NCBI GenBank assembly: GCA_016283745.1
Contig: JAEENM010000006.1
Span: 1-51,892, forward strand
Origin: Bacteroidales bacterium
GTDB taxonomy: Bacteria > Bacteroidota > Bacteroidia > Bacteroidales > P3
DNA: 51,892 nucleotides
Reading direction: 5' to 3'
The notes beneath the pieces were generated by a model, which searched no databases, was not told the origin of the DNA, and saw only the letters and a program-made list of their open reading frames with translations. Position numbers and translations under genes: made by a program. Below, piece by piece: positions 39,694-48,278 of this stretch; position 1 is the stretch's first letter, and every line of letters begins with the position of its first letter.

Positions 39694-41106
39694 TTAATCG
39701 TTTATTATTAATGATTGGTCGATGATTTTGTCATAAAGTTTTTTCCAGCCTTTCCAAGTGTAGTTGTCGAAACTGGAGTTGTGGAAAAGGATGCTGACTG
39801 GTGTATAGTTGGGTATGTAATTCTCAAAAAGTTCTTCGGCTTGGGCTGTGGAAAGATGTTTTGTGTGGTTCAGAGTGCTGTCCATGATTATCAGCGGCAC
39901 TTCGCGCACGTTCAGAGTTTTGCGGGCAAGGAAGTCGAACACTTGGTAGCTGTTGCCCGTGCCGCAGCGGAACCCTTCGCTGTCGCTGTAGCCGAGACTG
40001 AAATCGTGGGTTATGCCGTTGGCTTCCAATATGTTGAAAGTGTTTGGCATGTCGAATTTCAGAAAATGCTGGCGCGAGAAGGTTATGTCCACCCCTGTGT
40101 GCTGTCGCAGCAGTTGCAGTTCCTCGGCGTAGCGCTCGGGATTGTCGGCGGTGCCGTGTCCGGCGTGGAAGCCAATGAGGTGTCCGCGTTTTTTAATTTT
40201 ATCTATGGTCTGGGCAAACTTCTTGGTGTTCAGGTAGTTGTCGGAGTACCCCTCGCGGTGGTCGGCGGCCATGAAAAAGAAAATGGACTTTGTCCAAATA
40301 TGTTCCGATTTGTCCATCAGATAGTCGTAACAGTCCAGCGGGTCGCGGAAGGTGAAAAGACGGTGAAACGCCATTTTCAGGTCGTGGCGTTTGAGTATGT
40401 CGCCGCCAATGGACTTCCATTTAGGGTTGCTTTGCAGAATGTCGATGTCGTGGGTGGGAATAAGCGTTTTTTCAAGAATGTCGTTTCCAGCGTTGCAGTT
40501 CTCGTCGTCTTCCGGGTAATAATCGATGTAACGCAACATTTTATTCAACAGTTCGGCGTAGAGATTTACGACTGGAAGATGTAAAAAGTTGTGTTTCAGT
40601 GCCGTGCTTGCGCTTGCTGGGAAACGTCCATGCTCGTCGCGGGTGGGATTCACATACTCCTCCCAGCGTGTCAGCATAAAGAAAGCTGATGCCCAAATGT
40701 CTATGCCACAGGTGATTGTGTTTGTTAGGACATCGTGTTTTATTTTGCACTCGTCATTACCGTAGAGGACGGGGATTTCGTATTCTTCGTTGCCTAAAAC
40801 AAAGGGTATTTCTATGTTGTAATAAATGATAGGATTATCTTCTGCCTCGTGATACGTTTTTGACTTGAAGAAAGTTGGTTTGGGCAGGTTGCGGATGTCG
40901 AGGTAGGAGAGAGGTTCAGGGTGGGTGTTCCAGAAATGGTCGCGGAAAACGATTTTATTGTCTTCGTATAAAAGCGTGGTGCAGTCGGTGTCGGCCACCT
41001 CTATCTGCGGCGGCTCGGTGTGCAGAAAATCCCGGAACAGAACGGAGATGATGTATTTCCGTTCCTCCACGTTGTTGTTGGGTATTCGAGCCGTAAGTTC
41101 CGACAT
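39694..41106 (-). CDS. Polysaccharide-deacetylase-like protein
   Basis: A 470-residue protein. The N-terminal 200 residues (IISVLFRDFLHTEPPQIEV...IDIWASAFFMLTRWEEYVNPTRDEHGRFP) match the domain (DUF7033-like) that precedes carbohydrate-esterase-4 domains in Bacteroidota proteins. The C-terminal NodB-like part has IPTHDIDILQS, where a His-Asp-x-Asp replaces the usual TFDDG, and GFHAGHGTADN, resembling the HxxxH zinc motif. The metal site is probably present, but the catalytic acid layout differs from classical deacetylases. No signal peptide is seen, so a cytoplasmic role in glycan precursor handling is plausible. It is first in the operon with the glycosyltransferase and rarA. Confidence 0.83.
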   Translation of the reverse strand: MSELTARIPNNNVEERKYIISVLFRDFLHTEPPQIEVADTDCTTLLYEDNKIVFRDHFWNTHPEPLSYLDIRNLPKPTFFKSKTYHEAEDNPIIYYNIEIPFVLGNEEYEIPVLYGNDECKIKHDVLTNTITCGIDIWASAFFMLTRWEEYVNPTRDEHGRFPASASTALKHNFLHLPVVNLYAELLNKMLRYIDYYPEDDENCNAGNDILEKTLIPTHDIDILQSNPKWKSIGGDILKRHDLKMAFHRLFTFRDPLDCYDYLMDKSEHIWTKSIFFFMAADHREGYSDNYLNTKKFAQTIDKIKKRGHLIGFHAGHGTADNPERYAEELQLLRQHTGVDITFSRQHFLKFDMPNTFNILEANGITHDFSLGYSDSEGFRCGTGNSYQVFDFLARKTLNVREVPLIIMDSTLNHTKHLSTAQAEELFENYIPNYTPVSILFHNSSFDNYTWKGWKKLYDKIIDQSLIIND

Positions 41107-41167
41107 TTTGTTGTAATGATTTGATTGATAGTCGACTGCCGTTCATTTACCGTTGGCTGTAAAAATG

Positions 41168-41175
41168 CAAATATA
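41168..41175 (-). promoter_or_regulatory. -7 element for the deacetylase-GT-rarA operon
   Basis: TATATTTG on the minus strand, about 62 bases before the start codon. No convincing -33 TTTG is seen. Confidence 0.45.
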
Positions 41176-41282
41176 CTAAAAAAAGTTGAATTTTTTGTTA
41201 GGACAATGAACAATTGACAATTAACAAAGAACAATTGACAATGATTTTTAGTTTGTAGTTTGCAGTGGTGAGTTTGCAGTTA

Positions 41283-41348
41283 GTGGCGGCACTTCGACAA
41301 GCTCAGTGACCGCAAAGCCTAATCGGTGGCTGAGCCTGTCGAAGCCAC
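41283..41348. repeat. Long palindromic repeat
   Basis: CTTCGACAAGCTCAG (41292-41306) is complementary, with one bulge, to CTGAGCCTGTCGAAG (41330-41344), and flanking GTGGC/GCCAC extends the stem. This word is a widespread intergenic palindrome in Bacteroidota. The rest of 41107-41498 is low-complexity sequence (ACAATTGACAATT) plus two promoters. Confidence 0.8.
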
Positions 41349-41467
41349 GGTTTTACATCTTAACATATTAACAACTTAACCTAATTCAACCCCGTTATTC
41401 ATCACTGTTCACTGTCTAATCACTATTCACCAATCACTAATCACTTGCATATATTAAAAAAAAATCG

Positions 41468-41475
41468 TATCTTTG
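41468..41475 (+). promoter_or_regulatory. -7 element for the glsA-like operon
   Basis: TATCTTTG preceded by an A-run, 24 bases before the start codon. Confidence 0.6.
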
Positions 41476-41498
41476 CAGATTGTTTTAAACTGTAAAAA

Positions 41499-42362
41499 AT
41501 GTCAGACAATACCGAAAATATAGAGATTGGCGAGCGTTTCATCGATTTGGACAAGGTGATAAAATCCAAGAGCGAGCGTCTGCACCGCTGGCTGCCCAAG
41601 TTCGTGGTACGATGGGTGGGACGTCTGCTCCACGTCGATGAAATCAACTACCTTATTTACAAATATCGCGACAAGTTCGGTCCCGATTTCGCACAGGCCA
41701 TCCTTACGGAGCTTAACGTGGAGATGGAGATAGTGAATCCCGAAAACATCCCTTCTTCCGCCATCAACCCGATGATTGTGGGCAACCACCCGCTCGGCGG
41801 CGTGGACGGCATGGCGCTTATCGCCGAAGTGGGCCGCATCCGTCCCGACATACTGTTCCCCGTAAACGACATACTGCTCTACCTGCCGGGACTGCGCAAG
41901 AGTTTCGTGCCCATCAACAAATTCGGCAAGAACACCGAAAACGTGAAGGTGCTCGAGGAGGCTTTCGCCGGACAGAATACCCTGCTCTATTTCCCCGCCG
42001 GACTCTGTTCCCGCAAGAAAAAAGGCGTTATCCGCGACTTGGAGTGGAAACGCACTTTCGTGAAAAAATCGGAGCGCTACGGCCGCGACATCACCCCTGT
42101 TTACGTCGATGCTCACAACTCCAAGCGTTTCTACCGCTGGGCCAACATCCGCAAGGCATTGCACATAAAATTCAATTTCGAGCAGCTACTGCTGCCGAGC
42201 GAGATGTTCCGCATGCGCAACGGTAAGATACGTCTCGTTTTCGGTCCTACCATACCTCACACCACTTTCGATAAAACCCTGAAACCCGAACAATGGGCCG
42301 CCAAGGTGCGCGAATATGTGTACCAGCTGGCCGAAAACCCCAACCTTCATTTTGAAAAATAA
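41499..42362 (+). CDS. glsA: PlsC-family acyltransferase, GlsA/OlsA-like
   Basis: A 287-residue 1-acyl-glycerol-phosphate-type acyltransferase. The catalytic NHxxxxD motif is NHPLGGVDGM, and LYFPAGLCSRKKKG corresponds to the substrate-binding FPEG/FPAG block. The arrangement immediately upstream of a GNAT hemolysin-like gene reproduces the Bacteroides glsA/glsB pair, in which GlsB makes N-acyl-glycine and GlsA adds the second acyl chain to form glycine lipids. The next gene starts six bases after this stop. Assignment to glycine rather than ornithine lipids is by taxonomic inference. Confidence 0.85.
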   Translation: MSDNTENIEIGERFIDLDKVIKSKSERLHRWLPKFVVRWVGRLLHVDEINYLIYKYRDKFGPDFAQAILTELNVEMEIVNPENIPSSAINPMIVGNHPLGGVDGMALIAEVGRIRPDILFPVNDILLYLPGLRKSFVPINKFGKNTENVKVLEEAFAGQNTLLYFPAGLCSRKKKGVIRDLEWKRTFVKKSERYGRDITPVYVDAHNSKRFYRWANIRKALHIKFNFEQLLLPSEMFRMRNGKIRLVFGPTIPHTTFDKTLKPEQWAAKVREYVYQLAENPNLHFEK

Positions 42363-42368
42363 ACTGCA

Positions 42369-43430
42369 ATGATAGACCTCAGCTATATTATACCACCCGT
42401 TGACAAAGCGTTGATAAAGAAAGAGTTGAAACGCGACATCTTTCTCCGTCGCTCCAATTTCGGCAACAACGAGATTTATGTCACAACCGCCGAACACTCG
42501 CCCAACATAATGCGCGAGATTGGGCGTTTGCGCGAAATAAGTTTCGCCACCGAAGGCGGAGGCACAGGCAAGGAGGTGGACATCGACGAGTTCGACACAG
42601 CTCCCGAGCCTTACTGCTTCAAACAGCTGTTCGTGTGGAATCCCGAATTCGAGGAAATCGTTGGCGGATACCGTTTTATACACGGTTCCAATATGTTACG
42701 CAAAGTGGACGGCACCTATTTCAGTCCCACCGCCGAGCTTTTCAATTTCACCGAAAAGTTTGCTGAAAACTACCTGCCCTACACCGTGGAGCTGGGACGT
42801 TCCTTTGTTCAGCCCGATTTCCAGCCATCCAACAATCTCCGCAAGGGCATGTATTCGCTCGACAACCTTTGGGACGGCCTCGGCACCATTGCCGTGGAGA
42901 TGCCCAACACCAAATATTTCTTCGGCAAGGTTACCATGTATCCCGACATGAACCGCATTGCCAAGGAGTACATACTTTATTTCTATCAGAAACATTTCCC
43001 CGACCGCGACGGACTTGTGTGGCCTTTCGACGCCATGGAGATAACGCAGGACTACAACGAGCTGGTGAAGAAATTCAACGGCCGCAACTACAAGGAAGAC
43101 TATCAGATACTTGTGCGCAGCGTGCGTGAGCTCGGAAGTGCCGTGCCGCCGCTGATTAACGCCTATATGAACCTCTCTTCGACAATGCGCACCTTCGGCA
43201 CCGCCATCAACCATCCTTTCGGCGATGTGGACGAGACCGGAATCCTTGTCACCGTGGAGGATATCTATCCCGAAAAGAAAGACCGTCACCTGCTGTCGTA
43301 CAACAAGCGCAACCGCTATTTCAAACGTCCTCTGTTCTTCCAGATCGATTGGAACAAACTGAAAATCACCGAGATAGGCAAGCGCACCCGTGCCCGTAGG
43401 GCCAAACGAAACGAAAAAAACGAAGAATAG
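42369..43430 (+). CDS. glsB: GNAT/hemolysin-like N-acyltransferase, GlsB/OlsB-like
   Basis: A 353-residue protein of the OlsB-like acyl-ACP-dependent N-acyltransferase family. REISFATEGGGTGKEVDIDEFD is the signature acidic segment, followed by FVWNPEFEEIVGGYRFIHG, and ELGRSFVQPDFQP. The C-terminus is a basic tail (KRTRARRAKRNEKNEE), perhaps for membrane or ACP contact. In Bacteroides thetaiotaomicron the homologue is needed for glycine-lipid synthesis and stress tolerance. It is tightly linked to the upstream PlsC gene and followed after 15 bases by engB. Confidence 0.87.
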   Translation: MIDLSYIIPPVDKALIKKELKRDIFLRRSNFGNNEIYVTTAEHSPNIMREIGRLREISFATEGGGTGKEVDIDEFDTAPEPYCFKQLFVWNPEFEEIVGGYRFIHGSNMLRKVDGTYFSPTAELFNFTEKFAENYLPYTVELGRSFVQPDFQPSNNLRKGMYSLDNLWDGLGTIAVEMPNTKYFFGKVTMYPDMNRIAKEYILYFYQKHFPDRDGLVWPFDAMEITQDYNELVKKFNGRNYKEDYQILVRSVRELGSAVPPLINAYMNLSSTMRTFGTAINHPFGDVDETGILVTVEDIYPEKKDRHLLSYNKRNRYFKRPLFFQIDWNKLKITEIGKRTRARRAKRNEKNEE

Positions 43431-43445
43431 AATAACCGTTTAGCG

Positions 43446-44063
43446 ATGAAGATAAAAAACGCCACTTTTGTTGTTAGCAACACCGACTACCGCAAATGTC
43501 CCCCGCCCGTGAGGCCGGAGTACGCCTTTGTGGGACGCAGCAACGTGGGCAAATCGTCGCTGATAAATATGCTCACGGGCAACGGCAAACTGGCCAAAAC
43601 CAGCGTGCAGCCCGGCAAGACGCAGCTTATCAACCATTTCGACATAAACGGCGACTGGTACCTTGTGGACCTGCCCGGCTACGGCTACGCCCGCATCTCC
43701 AAAACACAGCGCGAGAAATGGGAGAAGATGATGAAAGGCTACCTGCTCAACCGCACCAACCTGATGTGCGTCTTTGTGCTTGTGGATTCGCGTATACCGC
43801 CGCAGAAGATTGATATAGAGTTTATTAACTTTCTCGGCGAAAACGGAGTGCCCCTCAGCATCATCTTCACCAAAACCGACAAGCTGTCCAACGGCAAGCT
43901 TGCGCAGAATGTTGCCGATTTCAAAAACCGTATGCTGCAGGACTGGGAGGAGCTGCCGCCGATGTTCAATTCGTCATCGGTTACGGGATACGGACGCGAC
44001 ATCATCCTTGATAATATCGACAATATGAACCAAACATTTAACAACGATGACCAAAATATTTAA
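43446..44063 (+). CDS. engB: Ribosome biogenesis GTPase EngB/YsxC
   Basis: A 205-residue TrmE-Era-EngA-EngB-Septin GTPase for large-subunit assembly. G1 is GRSNVGKSS (30-38), G3 is DLPGYGYA (75-82) and G4 is TKTD; switch region KTSVQPGKTQLINHF is typical. It is essential in many bacteria. Its last 17 bases overlap the start of the D-alanyl-D-alanine carboxypeptidase gene in another frame, implying coupled expression. Confidence 0.96.
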   Translation: MKIKNATFVVSNTDYRKCPPPVRPEYAFVGRSNVGKSSLINMLTGNGKLAKTSVQPGKTQLINHFDINGDWYLVDLPGYGYARISKTQREKWEKMMKGYLLNRTNLMCVFVLVDSRIPPQKIDIEFINFLGENGVPLSIIFTKTDKLSNGKLAQNVADFKNRMLQDWEELPPMFNSSSVTGYGRDIILDNIDNMNQTFNNDDQNI

Positions 44064-45516
44064 CCGTAATACTTTAATATTAACTTTTGTCGCTCTTGCG
44101 ATAAGCTTCGGCAACGTCTCGGCCCAGAACAAGAAACTCGCCGACGAGGTGAAGAAAGCGACTTCCGACGCCAATCTGAAACACGCATCCGTTTCGGTGT
44201 GCGTTTACAACATCACCCAAGGCAAGGAGGAATATGCCTACGATGCCGACCGACTGATGTCGCCCGCCTCGCTGATGAAGATTTTCACCACCGCCGCAGG
44301 ATTCGAAAAACTGGGCAAGAACTTCCGTTTCAAGACCTCGCTTGGCTACACTGGCAGCATCAATTCCAGCGGAGTGCTCAACGGCGATTTGGTCATTGTG
44401 GGCGGCGGCGACCCGCTGCTTGGCTCGTACCGATACAAACAGACGGTGATGGACACCCTTTTCCGTCTGTGGTACAACGCTTTACGTAAAGAAAGCATTA
44501 TCAGCGTAAGCGGAAGGGTGGTGGCCGATGGTACCATCTTCGACGGTCCGCAGCTGCACGACACTTGGCCTTGGGGCGACATCGGCAACTACTATGGATG
44601 TGGTGCCACGGGACTTAACTTCCATGAAAACATGTACTTCGTGTATTTCAATCCCGACCGCCGTGTGGGATTCCCCGCCTCCATCGACCACGTGCAGCCC
44701 AAGGGCATCGACGTGAGGGCACAGAACCACGTGACAACAGGACCGGCCAACTCCGGCGACCAAGTGGTGATCTACGGTGCTCCCACCGCCTCGATGCGCT
44801 ACTACGAAGGCACCGTGCCTATGGGACAGAAAAATTTCAAGGTGCGTGGCGCGCTGCCCAACCCCGGCAAGACCTGCGCCGAGCTGTTCTCCGTCTATCT
44901 TCGCAACAAAAACTTCAACGTTATGTCTCACGCCTCCGACGAGGTGAACTCTTCCGACAAAGTGAATGTGATTTTCGACTATTACTCAGTGCCTTACAGC
45001 GTTATAGCACAATACACCAATATGACGAGCAACAACCTCTACGCCGAGAGCATCTTCAAATATCTCGGCTATGAGGCATCGGGCAAAGGCAATTTCAAGA
45101 GCGGCGCTGACGCCGTTAACAAATTCCTGAAAGACAAAGGAATGGATATGACGGCAGTGAACATCGTGGATGGCTCGGGACTCTCGAAAAGCGGCATGGC
45201 TACGGCACGGTTCTTCACCGATTTCCTTGCCAAAGTGGCTAAAACCAATTACTATAACGACTTCCGCAAAACCCTGCCCAAAATTGGCGAAAGCGGCACC
45301 GCACGCAATATGCTTGCCGGACAGATGCCCGCAAATACCGATATGAGCGTGAAAACCGGCACTATGAGCGGCGTCTGCTCGTATGCAGGCTACGCCACCC
45401 GCGCCAACGGGGAGAAAATTTGTTTTGCCGTCCTGTTGAACAACCAAAAGGTCTCCGCCTCCACAGTGCGTCCGCTGGTGGCAAAACTGCTTTTGGCGAT
45501 ACTCAACGGCAATTGA
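44047..45516 (+). CDS. dacB: D-alanyl-D-alanine carboxypeptidase/endopeptidase (PBP4 type)
   Basis: A 489-residue periplasmic penicillin-binding protein of family S13 that trims peptidoglycan stem peptides and cross-links. The signal peptide ends GNVSAQ. The three active-site motifs are SLMK (Ser75 to Lys78), SNN (328-330) and KTG (436-438), and MSPASLMKIFTTAAGFEKLG is typical of DacB. The large insertion between motifs 1 and 2 (about 90-300) is as in PBP4. It overlaps engB by 17 bases. Confidence 0.95.
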   Translation: MTKIFNRNTLILTFVALAISFGNVSAQNKKLADEVKKATSDANLKHASVSVCVYNITQGKEEYAYDADRLMSPASLMKIFTTAAGFEKLGKNFRFKTSLGYTGSINSSGVLNGDLVIVGGGDPLLGSYRYKQTVMDTLFRLWYNALRKESIISVSGRVVADGTIFDGPQLHDTWPWGDIGNYYGCGATGLNFHENMYFVYFNPDRRVGFPASIDHVQPKGIDVRAQNHVTTGPANSGDQVVIYGAPTASMRYYEGTVPMGQKNFKVRGALPNPGKTCAELFSVYLRNKNFNVMSHASDEVNSSDKVNVIFDYYSVPYSVIAQYTNMTSNNLYAESIFKYLGYEASGKGNFKSGADAVNKFLKDKGMDMTAVNIVDGSGLSKSGMATARFFTDFLAKVAKTNYYNDFRKTLPKIGESGTARNMLAGQMPANTDMSVKTGTMSGVCSYAGYATRANGEKICFAVLLNNQKVSASTVRPLVAKLLLAILNGN

Positions 45517-45583
45517 TGCGATTACAACAAATCGATGTTGAAAAGTAATGTTAGGACAGTGATTCTGTTAAGTCAAAAAACTA

Positions 45584-45591
45584 TATTTTTG
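45584..45591 (+). promoter_or_regulatory. -7 element for the coiled-coil protein gene
   Basis: TATTTTTG 24 bases before the start codon; the -33 part is not clear. Confidence 0.5.
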
Positions 45592-45614
45592 CAACGCTAA
45601 ATTTATAGACAATA

Positions 45615-46964
45615 ATGGCAAAAAAACTATATGAGCACAGATTGACGGGTGTTTTCAACGCGTTGAAATTCATAGCGTTGGTGCTTGTTGTTGTACTGTC
45701 GGCAAACGTTGCCAATGCACAGGACGACAATGCTTTGAACGACGCCCGCAGGCAACAGCAGCAGGCGGCGCGCGAAGCCCAGGAGGCACGACGCAACTAC
45801 GCCGAAGACTCCGCAGCTATGGCAAAACGCATAAAAACACTGCAGACGATGCTTGCCAACGCACAGGCACAATTGGCCGAGACCAAGTCGAGCAGCGACT
45901 CCATAGCCAAGATGAAACAGATTATCATCAAACAGCAGCAAACTGTTGAAAGTCTGCGCAAGAGCCTGCGTTCCAACATGCGTTTGAAAGACTCGTTGCT
46001 CAGCGCCAACTCGGAGCTGGTGCGCCAACTCGACGAAAAGAACAACCAACTTATCGAAAAAGTGCGTCTGTTGCAGGATATGGAACTGCGTGTGGCCCGC
46101 AGCGAGAGCACCTACCGCGATTCGATGGGCAACACCCGCGTGGAAACCACCCGATTGGAAGGCCTGATAAAAGCCCAGGAGGTGAACATCGAGGCCAAGC
46201 AGCGCGAGGTGGAATACCTGCGCCGCGAGCTGAGCATGCGCGATACCGAGATTTTTAACCAGAGAGCCAACTACCGCCGTGTGCGCAACGACCGCGACCA
46301 TTACCTCAATCTCTCCGATTCGTTGCGTAACGAGCTTATGGCTACGCAAAAGATTGTAATTCAGAAAGAAGAAGAACTGAAATATACAAAAAAACGTGCC
46401 GAAGAAGCCGAAGCAAAGATAAACAATGCCACCAACAAGAAAAAGAAAGTGCGTGTAATTCAAGGTATTGCAATGCGTTTCTACCGCACCCCCGACTGGT
46501 ATATACGACCGTCGAAAACTTCCGAAGGAACCGTGGAGTATTTGATTACAAACAAAAACTCCGGCACTGTGGAATTTGACTTTATCACAGGCGCTTCCGT
46601 AATGCTTTGGGATTTAACACCTTATTTCCACAAGGGCAAAAGAGACACTACTCCCAGTCAGGGAGTCAATTTCAAACGCTTCGACCAAGATTTTACTTAC
46701 GATTTAGGTATCTATGTCGGATTCGGTGGTTCAAACCTTTTCAAGAACTTCTACGTTGGGCCTAGTTTCAAGTTTATGGATTTCTTCCATTTCACTGTGG
46801 GTGCCAATATTGCTGAATATAAGGTGCTTGCAGGCGATTACAAAGAGGGCGATCCACTTCCGAGCGGATTTTCAATAAAAGACCAGATTGTTGACCAATG
46901 GAAAGTGACATTATTCTTCGCTCTCTCGCTGGATTTGGACTTCTTGTCGTACATAAAGAAATAA
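45615..46964 (+). CDS. Exported coiled-coil protein with C-terminal beta-rich domain
   Basis: A 449-residue protein with a signal peptide or anchor (LKFIALVLVVVLSANVANAQ). Residues about 40-280 form a long coiled coil rich in Gln, Ala, Arg and Glu (NDARRQQQQAAREAQEARRNYAEDSAAMAKRIK). The C-terminal 165 residues (VIQGIAMRFYRTPDWYIRPS...NLFKNFYVGPSFKFMDFFHFTVGANIAEYKV...KVTLFFALSLDLDFL) alternate as in an outer-membrane barrel or sandwich. It could span from periplasm to outer membrane. No named family is recognised. It is seven to ten bases before the NusG-like gene. Confidence 0.75.
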   Translation: MAKKLYEHRLTGVFNALKFIALVLVVVLSANVANAQDDNALNDARRQQQQAAREAQEARRNYAEDSAAMAKRIKTLQTMLANAQAQLAETKSSSDSIAKMKQIIIKQQQTVESLRKSLRSNMRLKDSLLSANSELVRQLDEKNNQLIEKVRLLQDMELRVARSESTYRDSMGNTRVETTRLEGLIKAQEVNIEAKQREVEYLRRELSMRDTEIFNQRANYRRVRNDRDHYLNLSDSLRNELMATQKIVIQKEEELKYTKKRAEEAEAKINNATNKKKKVRVIQGIAMRFYRTPDWYIRPSKTSEGTVEYLITNKNSGTVEFDFITGASVMLWDLTPYFHKGKRDTTPSQGVNFKRFDQDFTYDLGIYVGFGGSNLFKNFYVGPSFKFMDFFHFTVGANIAEYKVLAGDYKEGDPLPSGFSIKDQIVDQWKVTLFFALSLDLDFLSYIKK

Positions 46965-46973
46965 ACAGCTGTG

Positions 46974-47489
46974 ATGCAGAAAGATACGGAAAAACACTGG
47001 GTAACCTTCTACACCAAGCCGCGGTCCGAGAAAAAGGCCTTCGCGCAGCTCGAGCGTAGCGGTTTCGAGCCGTATCTGCCCCTGCAACGTCGCTTGCACA
47101 AATGGCACGACCGCAAGAAATGGGTGGAGATGCCGTTGTTCAGCTCGTATATCTTTGTGAATATATACTACAAACAGCTGTATCAGGTGCTGGAGCAGCC
47201 CTGCATCACGCGCTATGTGCGTTTCGGCGACGAGGTCGCGGTGCTTTCCGAGACCGAAATCGACGCCCTGCGCCGCATGATAGCCTCCGAACGGGAACTC
47301 TTTGTACAGAACATGTCGCAGATGAAAAAAGGCTCGCGGGTGCGGCTTATCTCCGGCGGCGTTTTCGACGGGCTGGAGGGTGAGCTGATCTCCGACTGCA
47401 AGGACGGCAACTTCGCGGTGCGTATCCAGTGCGTGTCGAGCGTGGTAGTGATGAATGTGGACCGACAACTGATGGAATTTATCGAATAA
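46974..47489 (+). CDS. NusG-like transcription factor (UpxY-type)
   Basis: A 171-residue NusG paralogue with an NGN domain (HWVTFYTKPRSEKKAFAQLERSGFEPYLPLQ...PLFSSYIFVNI) and a C-terminal KOW domain (KGSRVRLISGGVFDGLEGELI). The NGN start matches UpxY antiterminators, which let RNA polymerase read through long capsule operons in Bacteroides. Here there is no capsule locus directly downstream; the neighbours are FtsE-like and OmpA-family genes. The ATG at 46974 is preferred over the GTG at 46971 used by the track. Confidence 0.9.
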   Translation: MQKDTEKHWVTFYTKPRSEKKAFAQLERSGFEPYLPLQRRLHKWHDRKKWVEMPLFSSYIFVNIYYKQLYQVLEQPCITRYVRFGDEVAVLSETEIDALRRMIASERELFVQNMSQMKKGSRVRLISGGVFDGLEGELISDCKDGNFAVRIQCVSSVVVMNVDRQLMEFIE

Positions 47490-47557
47490 AACAATCATTA
47501 ACGTAATAAAAAAGCAATAAAACCGACAAAAATACGTATAGTAACCAAACAGAAACG

Positions 47558-48265
47558 ATGGAAACACAACCGATTATATTATTGCAGCACGCCACCATCA
47601 AGAACGACGACTACCCGATATTGCAGAACGTCAGCCTTAGCGTGAACAAAGGCGAGTTCGTTTACCTTATCGGGAAAAGCGGAGCGGGCAAGACCACACT
47701 CTTCCGTGCCCTCTACGCCGACACCTGCGTCTCCGAAGGCGAGGCATTCGTGTGCGGCTTCGATGTGGCCAAGATAAAGAAATCCAAAATACCGATGCTG
47801 CGCCGCAAACTGGGCATAGTGTTCCAGAATTTCAACCTGCTCAAGGACCGCAACGTGTACGACAACCTGTCGTTTGTGATGCGCGCCACCGGCTGGAAAA
47901 ACAAAAACGACATCGACACCCGCATACAGCAGGTGATGGAGTCGGTGGGACTGCCCGACAAACTGCTCTGTCCCATACACCGTCTCTCCGAAGGCGAACA
48001 GCAGCGCGTGGGCATAGCAAGGGCGTTGCTCAACAACCCCGAACTTATCCTCGCCGACGAACCAACCGGCAACCTCGACCCGCAGACTTCCGAAGAGATT
48101 ATGAACCTCTTTGTGAGCATCAACCGCGAATATAACACCACAATACTCATCTCCACCCACGACTACATTATGATAGACAAATTCAAGGCACGTCTGCTCT
48201 ATTGCGAAAACCATTCCGTTTACGAACCAAACAACATCAACAATACCAACAATACCAACGAATAA
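47558..48265 (+). CDS. ftsE: FtsE-like ABC ATPase
   Basis: A 235-residue ATP-binding cassette. Walker A is GKSGAGKTT (39-47), the Q-loop is GIVFQNFNLLKDRNVYDNLSF, the signature is LSEGEQQRVGIARAL (LSEGE instead of LSGGE), and Walker B is LILADEPTGNLD. The FQNFNLL and DRNVYDN words are those of FtsE, which with FtsX controls peptidoglycan hydrolysis at division. FtsX is not adjacent; in Bacteroidota the genes are often apart. The C-terminal tail is Asn/Thr-rich (NNINNTNNTNE) from a short AATACCAAC repeat. It is followed 13 bases later by the OmpA gene. Confidence 0.87.
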   Translation: METQPIILLQHATIKNDDYPILQNVSLSVNKGEFVYLIGKSGAGKTTLFRALYADTCVSEGEAFVCGFDVAKIKKSKIPMLRRKLGIVFQNFNLLKDRNVYDNLSFVMRATGWKNKNDIDTRIQQVMESVGLPDKLLCPIHRLSEGEQQRVGIARALLNNPELILADEPTGNLDPQTSEEIMNLFVSINREYNTTILISTHDYIMIDKFKARLLYCENHSVYEPNNINNTNNTNE

Positions 48266-48278
48266 AACCATTACAGCG

